Positions 1 through 5,209 of a DNA stretch of 5,688 bases are shown here, piece by piece. The position numbers and the translations under genes were made by a program. A model generated the notes under the pieces. It had not been told where the DNA came from. It was given only the letters and a program-made list of their open reading frames with translations, and made no database searches. The stretch is from JBHHXR01 sp046757205 (lineage in GTDB: Bacteria; Pseudomonadota; Alphaproteobacteria; Rhodobacterales; Rhodobacteraceae). Location: contig JBHHXR010000212.1 of the NCBI GenBank assembly GCA_046757205.1, positions 1 to 5,688 of the forward strand. The letters are read 5' to 3'. Position 1 is the stretch's first letter. The number at the start of each line of letters is the position of its first letter.

Positions 1-315
1 CGGCCCCGGCGGCATGGCCCGGAACACCCCCGTCATGCGCTGACCCAGATTGCCGCCACCCTGCGCGATGCGCGGCAGGTGTGCCGGCCAGACCCGGCTT
101 TGCAGCCCCTCGCGGTCGGGCGTGACGGCCAGCCATGTCTGCCAGCGCGGATCGCCGGCCAGCCGCCGCAGCACGCGGCGCGCCTGGTGCCGGTACCACC
201 ACGCCGCGGGAACCATGCCGATATCGCGCCCCAGCCGCGTCTTGACGCGGCCGGGACGCGGTTCCTTGACGAAGATGACTAGTCGCGGGCGGCGGGCGGG
301 GGCCCTAGGCGGCAT
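1..315 (-). CDS. DUF2064 / TIGR04282-type transferase, N-terminal part (3' end beyond window)
   Basis: An open frame of 105 codons enters from the left edge and starts at an ATG (313-315) that overlaps the aldolase stop codon: the 11 bases ATGCCGCCTAG serve both genes. After a basic leader, the protein shows the nucleotide-binding signature of the CofC/MobA-like GT-A fold used by DUF2064 proteins: LVIFVKEPRPGRVKTRLG at residues 12-29 (family pattern: hydrophobic strand, K-x-P-x-x-G-x-V-K-T-R-L). Near residue 85 it has the second family block, QGGGNLGQRM, resembling the usual Q-G-x-G-x-L-G-x-R-M. The family is about 200 residues long, so roughly half is present. Relatives are annotated as rSAM/selenodomain-associated transferase 1 or as arsenosugar-biosynthesis glycosyltransferases. 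The substrate here is unknown, and no radical-SAM partner is visible. The family assignment is from remembered motifs, not a search. Confidence 0.82.
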   Translation of the reverse strand, partial: MPPRAPARRPRLVIFVKEPRPGRVKTRLGRDIGMVPAAWWYRHQARRVLRRLAGDPRWQTWLAVTPDREGLQSRVWPAHLPRIAQGGGNLGQRMTGVFRAMPPGP

Positions 316-1033
316 AGTCCGAGCCTTCGGCGTCGAGGATGGCCCGCAGTTCCCCGAGATGGTTGTCGATGACGTCGGAATAGGTGTTCATCTGCTCCGC
401 CGTCTTCATGGCGATGTTGTGCGACAGCACGCGCAACTCGCGGCCCGTCGCCAGCGCGGTGATGTAGGTCTCGCAGGCGCGCTCGAAGTAGTAGAGTGTG
501 TTCCAAGCTTCCGCGACCGTCTCGCCGATCACCATGACGCCGTGGTTGCCCATGACCAGCGTCCTTTTCTGCCGGCCGGTCAGCAGGCCGCAGACCCGTT
601 CGCCTTCGTCCTCGAAGGCGAGCCCGGAAAACCCGTCGTCGACCACCGTGCGCCCGTAGAACATCGCCGTGTTCTGGTCGATGGGCGGGATCGAACTGTC
701 GGCGAGGCTGGCCAGCACGGTGGCGTATTTGCTGTGGAGGTGCAGCGCGCAGCGCGCCCAGGGGATGTTGCGGTGCACCGAGCCGTGCTGGCCCCAGGCG
801 GTGGCGTCGGGGGCATCAGGGCGGTTCAGCGTTTCGCTGTCGGTGGCGTCGCACAGAAGCAGATCGGAGGCGCGGATGCGTGCGAAGTGACGGCCGTTCG
901 GGTTGATCAGGAATTTCTTTCCGTCGTCGCTGACCGCCAGGCTGAAATGATTGGCGATCGCCTCGTGCCAGTTGTTGCGCGCCGCCCAGCGGAAGGCGGC
1001 GGCGAGGTCTGCGCGTTCTTCGCGGTGATCCAT
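305..1033 (-). CDS. class II aldolase/adducin-like protein (242 aa)
   Basis: This is a single-domain cytosolic protein of the class II aldolase/adducin N-terminal fold, whose enzyme members are zinc-dependent aldolases, epimerases or decarboxylases of small sugars. Visible family features are the N-terminal block RWAARNNWHEAIANHFSLAV (16-35), an LINPNG strand (42-47), the zinc-binding pair in HLHS (H98, H100) and the third zinc histidine in MGNHGVM (H164). A C-terminal helical region follows, with YYFERACETYITA (181-193). The start is the only in-frame ATG (1031-1033) after the end of the upstream transporter gene, 56 bases away; the Shine-Dalgarno is weak. The position that in fuculose aldolase holds the catalytic Glu (four residues before the conserved His, here H87) appears to be H83, as in adducin-like members. 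It may therefore not be a classical aldolase. Its 3' end overlaps the next gene by 11 nt. Substrate unknown. Confidence 0.9.
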   Translation of the reverse strand: MDHREERADLAAAFRWAARNNWHEAIANHFSLAVSDDGKKFLINPNGRHFARIRASDLLLCDATDSETLNRPDAPDATAWGQHGSVHRNIPWARCALHLHSKYATVLASLADSSIPPIDQNTAMFYGRTVVDDGFSGLAFEDEGERVCGLLTGRQKRTLVMGNHGVMVIGETVAEAWNTLYYFERACETYITALATGRELRVLSHNIAMKTAEQMNTYSDVIDNHLGELRAILDAEGSDYAA

Positions 1034-1089
1034 CGCTCTGCCCGTGTTCGCTCTGTTCGCGCCGAGCCTGTCGCCGAACGCGGGCGCCG

Positions 1090-2061
1090 TCAAGCCGCCG
1101 CGCCACGCCGTTCCGCCGCCCGTTCGCGCCAGAAAATGAACAGCCCCGATCCGACGATGATGGCGATGCCGAGCCATTTCAGCGGGTCGGGAAAATCGCC
1201 GAACACCAGGAAGCTGAGGATCGTCGCCGACACGATCTCCATGTATTGCAGCGGCGCCAGCGTCGAGGCCGGCGCCCGGCTGAAGGCAAAGACCACCAGC
1301 AGGTGCGAAAACGTCGCGATGGCGCCGACGCCAAAGACAAGCAGCGCCTCGCGCGCGTTCGGCCAGACCGGGTCGAACACCGAGCTGCCGCCGCCGTCGC
1401 CGAGCCACAGAACACCGCCGATGAAAACGGCGGCCGCCAGCCCGGCATAGGCCTGCATGGCGTAAGGATCGTCGCGCTGGGCCAGCGTGCGCGTCAGCAG
1501 CAGGTAGACCGAGAAACTCAGCGCCGTCACCAGCGGCAGCGCGGCGACCCAGCCGAACACCGCGTAGCTCGGCTGCACGACGATCAGCGCCCCGGCGAAA
1601 CCTGCCGCGCAGGCGGCGTAGCGCCGCCAGCCGACGCTCTCGCCCAGCACCCAGCCGCCGAGCACCGTCAGGATCATCGGTTCGACGAAGAAGATCGCGA
1701 TGGCGTCGGCGATCGGCATCACCCGGATGGCGGTGATGAAGCAGACGATGGCGACGCCGATCAGCAGGCCGCGCAACATGTGATGTATGGCGCTGCGCAG
1801 CGTCAGCGGGCGGAAATTTCCGCGGATCAGCGCCAGCGGCATCAGAACCGCCGCCTGCACCGCGAAGCGCGCTGCGGCGATCTCGCCGGGCGGGATGCTG
1901 CGGGCGGCGAGCTTGGCCAGAATGTCGATGCCCGGCGCGACCAGAGCGAAGGCGATCATCAGCACGATGCCGCCGGTGATGTCGCCGCTCGCCGGCCGCG
2001 GCACCGGCGCCACCTGCGGTGAAACCGGCTGGGCGGCGACCGGCCCGGGCACCTCAGCCAA
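1090..2061 (-). CDS. EamA/DMT-family transporter, RhaT/YdcZ-like (323 aa)
   Basis: This is an inner-membrane protein of the drug/metabolite transporter superfamily, built from two EamA repeats with about ten hydrophobic helices. Repeat 1 spans roughly residues 29-162 and contains GGIVLMIAFALVAPGIDILAK and the signature ADAIAIFFVEPMI followed by GWVLGES. Repeat 2 spans roughly 170-310 and contains APASTLAPLQYMEIVSATIL and a final helix ending in FIFWRERAAERRG, a typical positive cytoplasmic tail. The frame opens at a TTG (2059-2061) that overlaps the dapE stop (2054-2056), with a weak GGCGGA five bases upstream. A GTG at 2050-2052, directly after that stop, is an alternative start. No ATG precedes the first helix, so either start leaves a proline-rich leader of about 25 residues. 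Members export amino acids or metabolites, but the substrate cannot be read from sequence. Linkage to dapE suggests co-transcription and does not establish a link to lysine. Confidence 0.9.
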   Translation of the reverse strand: MAEVPGPVAAQPVSPQVAPVPRPASGDITGGIVLMIAFALVAPGIDILAKLAARSIPPGEIAAARFAVQAAVLMPLALIRGNFRPLTLRSAIHHMLRGLLIGVAIVCFITAIRVMPIADAIAIFFVEPMILTVLGGWVLGESVGWRRYAACAAGFAGALIVVQPSYAVFGWVAALPLVTALSFSVYLLLTRTLAQRDDPYAMQAYAGLAAAVFIGGVLWLGDGGGSSVFDPVWPNAREALLVFGVGAIATFSHLLVVFAFSRAPASTLAPLQYMEIVSATILSFLVFGDFPDPLKWLGIAIIVGSGLFIFWRERAAERRGAAA

Positions 2062-3193
2062 AATAATCCGCCAGGATGCGCCGGTAGATGGCCTTGAGCT
2101 GAACGATCTGCTCGACCGGCACGCGCTCGTCGACCTGGTGCATGGTCCTGCCCACCAGTCCGAATTCCACCACCGGGCAATGCGCGCGGATGAAGCGCGC
2201 GTCCGACGTGCCGCCCGATGTGGAAGCGACCGGCCGCCGCCCGGTTTCCGCCTCGACTGCGTTCGCCACCAGTTCGGAGAACGGCCCCGGCGGCGTCATG
2301 AAGCTTTCGCCCGACACCTCGACCTTCAGATCGATGCCGATGCCGGTCTCCTCTTCCACCTCCTTCGCGGCGCCCAGCATCCAGCCGGTCAGGCTGGCCG
2401 AGGAATGGGCGTCGTTGAAGCGGATGTTGACCGTCGCCCGGCAGCTTGCCGGGATCACGTTGACCGCCGGGTTGCCGGTGTCGAAGGTGGTGACGGCCAG
2501 TGTCGAAGGGTCGAAATGCTCGGTGCCCTCGTCCAGCACCCGCGTCGCCAGCCGGTCCATCAGCCGCGCCAGCGCCGGCACCGGGTTCTTCGCCCGGTGC
2601 GGATAGGCGGAATGGCCCTGCACCCCGGTCGCCGTGAAAAACCCGGTCATCGAGCCGCGCCGGCCGATCTTCATCATCTCGCCCAACAATTCGGGGCAGG
2701 TCGGCTCGCCGACCAGGCAAACGTCCATCCGCTCGCCCTTGTCCGCCATCCAGTCGAGGATCGCCGCAGTGCCGTCGGTCGCCACGCCTTCCTCGTCGCC
2801 GGTCACCGTGATGACGACCGAGCCGTCGGGCGGCGTGTCCCGCACGAAATCGACAGCGGCGGCGGCGAAGGCCGCAACGCCGGATTTCATGTCCGCCGCG
2901 CCGCGCCCGTAAAGCACGCCGTCGCGGATCTCCGCCCCGAACGGGTCGGCCGTCCAGTCCTCGCGGGTGCCCACCGGCACCACGTCGGTGTGCCCGTTGA
3001 AGCCGAGCGTGCGGCCGTTGCGGCCGTCGCCCCAGCGGGCGAACAGGTTGGCGATGCCGTTGCGGTCCGTCCGCTCTGTGCGAAAACCCGCCTCGGACAA
3101 GAGACTGTCCAGCAGCCGGATGGCGCCGCCCTCCCGCGGTGTGACGGACGGGCAGCGGACGAGACGGGCGGTCAGTTCGACAGGGTCGGTCAT
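2054..3193 (-). CDS. dapE: succinyl-diaminopimelate desuccinylase
   Basis: DapE hydrolyses N-succinyl-L,L-diaminopimelate to L,L-diaminopimelate and succinate in the cytosol, in the succinylase branch of lysine and peptidoglycan precursor synthesis. It is an M20 dinuclear-zinc peptidase-fold enzyme. All catalytic positions are visible: H68 and D70 in GHTDVVPVG, bridging D101 in GRGAADMKSG, general base E134 and metal ligand E135 in TGDEEG, E163 in VGEPT, and H352 in GRTMHQVDE. The dimerisation-domain histidine H194 lies in GHSAYPHRAKNP, and the substrate loop STSGGTSDARF is at 324-334. This numbering closely matches the well-studied Haemophilus and E. coli enzymes, and 379 aa is the family's normal length. 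The ATG at 3193 has a GAGGAG Shine-Dalgarno nine bases upstream. It is the first gene of the leftward group, and its last bases overlap the transporter start. The dapD and truA genes often found nearby are not seen. Confidence 0.97.
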   Translation of the reverse strand: MTDPVELTARLVRCPSVTPREGGAIRLLDSLLSEAGFRTERTDRNGIANLFARWGDGRNGRTLGFNGHTDVVPVGTREDWTADPFGAEIRDGVLYGRGAADMKSGVAAFAAAAVDFVRDTPPDGSVVITVTGDEEGVATDGTAAILDWMADKGERMDVCLVGEPTCPELLGEMMKIGRRGSMTGFFTATGVQGHSAYPHRAKNPVPALARLMDRLATRVLDEGTEHFDPSTLAVTTFDTGNPAVNVIPASCRATVNIRFNDAHSSASLTGWMLGAAKEVEEETGIGIDLKVEVSGESFMTPPGPFSELVANAVEAETGRRPVASTSGGTSDARFIRAHCPVVEFGLVGRTMHQVDERVPVEQIVQLKAIYRRILADYFG

Positions 3194-3579
3194 CGGGTGG
3201 GGCTCCTCTGGCCGCCAGCCTTATCGCGGCGCCTGTTCCCCGGCAAGCCGGGCACCGCCCCGGCGGTTCGGAAAAGGTCCGGCGTCATTCGGGTTTCCGG
3301 TTCGCGCCGGGCGGACTTCTGGTCTGTCCCATGGCCGGCCCCTTGCCGGGCAGGATACTGGAATCCCGAATCGTTTGGCTGTCGGGCCGGCGCCGGACGG
3401 CAACGGAATCGCCCCGCCCGCCCCGCCGCGACGGGGCCGGGCCCGGCAATCAACACCGGAAGGAGTGCCGCGGCGCCGAAGCGCAGCGGTGCCAAGAAAA
3501 CGAACGGGCGGTTATTATCGGCGTGAGGCAAAACGCCGCAGTAAATACACGGCCAAGGAGTACTCAATAAGTGGAGGGT

Positions 3580-3591
3580 CAATAATTATTG
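3580..3591. repeat. perfect 12-bp AT-rich palindrome
   Basis: CAATAATTATTG is a perfect dyad in the AT-rich half of the intergenic region. Its left end belongs to the second of two TCAATAA direct repeats (3564-3570 and 3579-3585), which start 15 bases apart. It could be a protein-binding site, but no known regulator consensus fits well enough to name one. Confidence 0.45.
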
Positions 3592-3662
3592 GTTCCTGGG
3601 CGAATTCCACCGGAATATTCACTGCAATTCCGGTTTGCCCTTTCGGGAAGCTGGAACGGGGT

Positions 3663-3676
3663 TTCGCACATGCGAA
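3663..3676. promoter_or_regulatory. candidate operator, perfect dyad TTCGCA-CA-TGCGAA
   Basis: The two 6-base arms are perfect inverted copies separated by 2 bases. The dyad centre (3669.5) is exactly 20 bp, about two helical turns, upstream of the centre of the FNR-type box. That would place two bound dimers on the same face of the DNA. The regulator is not identified, and a role in control of the cytochrome genes is an inference from position. Confidence 0.5.
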
Positions 3677-3682
3677 GGTTTC

Positions 3683-3696
3683 TTGATTTGGATCAA
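3683..3696 (+). promoter_or_regulatory. FNR/FixK-family binding site (anaerobox)
   Basis: TTGATTTGGATCAA is a perfect match to the TTGAT-N4-ATCAA consensus bound by FNR, FnrL, Anr and related Crp/Fnr regulators that sense oxygen loss. It lies 77 bases upstream of the ATG of the diheme cytochrome and points to low-oxygen control of the plus-strand genes. If it acts as a class II activator site (centre at -41.5), transcription would start near 3731. The expected -10 position there (3719-3724, AAGAAG) is poor, however, so the exact promoter geometry is unresolved. Repression or action from a more distant position is possible. Confidence 0.82.
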
Positions 3697-3773
3697 TGAC
3701 GAATTCCGCATTTGATGGAAGAAGGCAAAAAGGTGACGGTCTCACTCGGGACAATGGAACAGGAGGAAGTTAT

Positions 3774-4511
3774 ATGTTCAAAGTCAGCCTAGGACTATCG
3801 AAAGCGATCCCGGCGGCCCTCTTCGCAGGCATTGCAATAGCCGGTTTTTCGGCGGCGACGGTTCCGGTGGCGGCCGGTGAAACCGTGTCGCAACTTTCGC
3901 GCGGCGGTTTGTTGTACGACAAGTGGTACAAGATTGTCGGTGTGGAAGTGGACGAAACCCATCCGTCCTATCCGTCCGACGCCAAGAAAGCCGGCGCCGA
4001 CACCTGGCGCTGCAAGGAATGCCACGGCTGGGACTACAAGGGCGCTGACGGCGCTTACAGCTCCGGCTCGCATGCTACCGGCATCAAGGGTATCAACGGA
4101 ATGGCTGGGGCCGATCCCGCCGACATCGTCGCCGTTCTCAAGGACGATACCCACGCTTTCGGTGACATGATGAGCGATGACAACTACCAGGACCTGGCCA
4201 TGTTCGTCAGCAAGGGGCAGATCGATACCGACCAGTATATCGACCGCGAGACAAAACTGCCCAAGGGTGGCGACGCCGACCGCGGCGCGGCGATCTACAA
4301 CACCGTCTGCGCCAAGTGCCACCGCGAGGACGGCTCGCGGCCCAAGGACATGGAAAAGACGCTTGGCAAGCAGATGGGTAACCCATGGGAGGTCATGCAC
4401 AAGATCATGAACGGCCATCCCGGACAGCCCATGCCATCGATGCGTGCGTTCGGACCGCAAGTCGCGGTGGACGTGATGACCCACCTGCTCACGTTGCCGA
4501 AAGAGAAATAA
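3774..4511 (+). CDS. exported diheme c-type cytochrome (245 aa)
   Basis: This is a periplasmic electron carrier with two covalent haem sites, CKECH (C80, C83, H84) and CAKCH (C179, C182, H183), each in its own cytochrome-c-like domain. Residues 1-34 form a Sec signal peptide: K3 and K10, a hydrophobic core, and likely cleavage after VAA (34). Domain 1 starts with RGGLLYDKWYKIVG (43-56) and has WRCKECHGWDYKG around the haem; M132/M133 in FGDMMSDD are candidate sixth ligands. Domain 2 has the class I pattern GAAIYNTVCAKCH with a candidate distal Met at M220 or M223 in GQPMPSM. The ATG at 3774 is chosen because AGGAGG (3761-3766) sits seven bases upstream and the signal peptide starts there; an earlier in-frame ATG at 3696 lies on the FNR box. 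The gene is followed by a strong terminator. It probably shuttles electrons to or from the membrane/iron-sulfur proteins encoded next. The family is recognised only as diheme cytochrome c, and the partner is unknown. Confidence 0.9.
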   Translation: MFKVSLGLSKAIPAALFAGIAIAGFSAATVPVAAGETVSQLSRGGLLYDKWYKIVGVEVDETHPSYPSDAKKAGADTWRCKECHGWDYKGADGAYSSGSHATGIKGINGMAGADPADIVAVLKDDTHAFGDMMSDDNYQDLAMFVSKGQIDTDQYIDRETKLPKGGDADRGAAIYNTVCAKCHREDGSRPKDMEKTLGKQMGNPWEVMHKIMNGHPGQPMPSMRAFGPQVAVDVMTHLLTLPKEK

Positions 4512-4520
4512 CGGAGCATG

Positions 4521-4561
4521 GCGGCCGGCCCCCCAATCGGTGGGGCCGGCCGTCTTTTTTT
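4521..4561 (+). terminator. strong intrinsic terminator inside the cytochrome cluster
   Basis: An 11-bp perfect GC stem (arms 4522-4532 and 4542-4552, CGGCCGGCCCC with its complement) encloses a 9-base loop and is followed by TC and seven Ts (4555-4561). It begins ten bases after the stop of the diheme cytochrome and ends 38 bases before the ATG of the tetraheme cytochrome. Those 38 bases show no evident promoter. It probably lets only part of the transcripts continue, giving more of the first cytochrome than of the downstream subunits. Confidence 0.9.
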
Positions 4562-4599
4562 CCGCGAACTCCTGAATCCCTGTAAAGGAAACTGGATCG

Positions 4600-5127
4600 A
4601 TGAAAAATCCATCGCCCTACACACATCTTTATAGACTGGGATTGGTCGGGATTGCCGCTTTGGTCGTGTTTCTGGTGGCCGCATATGTCCTGTCGCCGGC
4701 GAGCTGGAACTACGACATGAGCTACTGGCATCGGGAAGATGCCTTGCAGTTGTTGCAAGAGCAGCCGCTCGCGTACGGTGGCATCGAGAGCATATCGGTC
4801 TCCGAGCGGAATGTTTCCTGTACAACCTGCCACGCAGACACCGTGAAGGCGTTCGCGAAACTGAAACACAAGCAGCTTTCTTGCGAAGACTGCCACGGCG
4901 CCCTGGCCGACCACGCGCAGAACGGTCAGAAGACAGCGGACGCGCCGATCGACCGCTCCACGTGGCAGTGCCTGAATTGCCACGAGGGCCTGGTGAACAA
5001 GCCGAGGAGATTTCCCGTTTTCAGGACGACGGAAAAATACGTCAAGCACAGAGAATTCATTGCGGGAGAATTTCCCGAAGGCACCACGTGCCTGAGATGC
5101 CACGACTCGCACGATCCGACACCATGA
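4600..5127 (+). CDS. membrane-anchored tetraheme cytochrome c (175 aa)
   Basis: This is a small multiheme cytochrome with an uncleaved N-terminal anchor: a hydrophobic helix at about residues 13-31 after a short basic leader, with the rest periplasmic. Four haem-binding motifs are seen: CTTCH (74-78), CEDCH (95-99), CLNCH (124-128) and CLRCH (164-168). Extra histidines suitable as sixth ligands are H90, H105, H150 and H171 (in CHDSHDP), suggesting low-potential bis-His haems of the cytochrome c3/NrfB style. Size and topology resemble NrfH/NapC quinol dehydrogenases, but the first haem motif lies some 40 residues after the helix and the CxxCH spacing differs, so I do not call it NapC/NrfH. The start ATG at 4600 has AAAGGA ten bases upstream. 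It most likely relays electrons between the iron-sulfur subunit encoded 82 bases downstream and soluble carriers such as the diheme cytochrome. The gene looks less GC-rich than dapE. Confidence 0.9.
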   Translation: MKNPSPYTHLYRLGLVGIAALVVFLVAAYVLSPASWNYDMSYWHREDALQLLQEQPLAYGGIESISVSERNVSCTTCHADTVKAFAKLKHKQLSCEDCHGALADHAQNGQKTADAPIDRSTWQCLNCHEGLVNKPRRFPVFRTTEKYVKHREFIAGEFPEGTTCLRCHDSHDPTP

Positions 5128-5209
5128 CACAGATCGGACCAGCACTGCGGGCGGTCGATGCCGAACAGGGCAAAGGCCGGGAAAGCCGAAGAGTTACCAG
5201 GAGCTGACA

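Larger units (their letters stand above)
3194..3773. other. divergent intergenic region with several dyads, no convincing gene
   Basis: These 580 bases separate dapE (leftward) from the cytochrome genes (rightward). The part from 3200 to about 3480 is extremely GC-rich and holds only short hairpins, such as CCCGGC-AA-GCCGGG (3239-3252) and GCCCCG-6 nt-CGGGGC (3420-3437). Neither is followed by a T run, so they are not intrinsic terminators. From about 3490 the base composition becomes AT-richer and dyads accumulate: CGGCGT-8 nt-ACGCCG (3519-3538), CAATAATTATTG (3580-3591), ATTCC-ACC-GGAAT (3604-3616), TTCGCA-CA-TGCGAA (3663-3676) and an FNR-type box (3683-3696). Open frames here lack ribosome-binding sites and recognisable domains. 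No clear sigma-70 -35/-10 pair was found on either strand, so the dapE promoter remains unlocated. Confidence 0.75.

Noticed and set aside
50..1450. Long plus-strand open frame (466 aa) antiparallel to the aldolase and transporter genes
   Set aside because: Its translation is Arg/Ala/Val-rich without domains and it mirrors the GC-rich codon bias of the opposite strand, where conserved family motifs are clear.
3420..3437. GC hairpin as a possible terminator
   Set aside because: The 6-bp stem has no T run on either side in either direction, and hairpins like this are common in such GC-rich DNA.
3489..3505. Sigma-54-like -24 element (TGGCAC on the minus strand) upstream of dapE
   Set aside because: The required TTGC-type -12 element is absent at the right spacing.
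1787..3526. Long plus-strand open frame (579 aa) antiparallel to dapE
   Set aside because: It is fully explained as the complement of dapE, whose complete catalytic residue set proves the minus-strand frame. It has no ribosome-binding site or recognisable domain.
3190..3582. Minus-strand open frame of 130 aa upstream of dapE
   Set aside because: It has low-complexity Gly/Ala/Pro/Arg composition, no recognised motif and no good ribosome-binding site, and it spans the composition change. It is probably chance.
3515..3754. Minus-strand open frame of 79 aa across the cytochrome leader
   Set aside because: It starts at TTG without a Shine-Dalgarno and covers the FNR box and other dyads, so it is unlikely to be coding.
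3696..3773. N-terminal extension of the diheme cytochrome from ATG 3696
   Set aside because: The upstream ATG lies on the FNR box and would precede the Sec signal peptide with 26 non-hydrophobic residues. ATG 3774 has an ideal AGGAGG.
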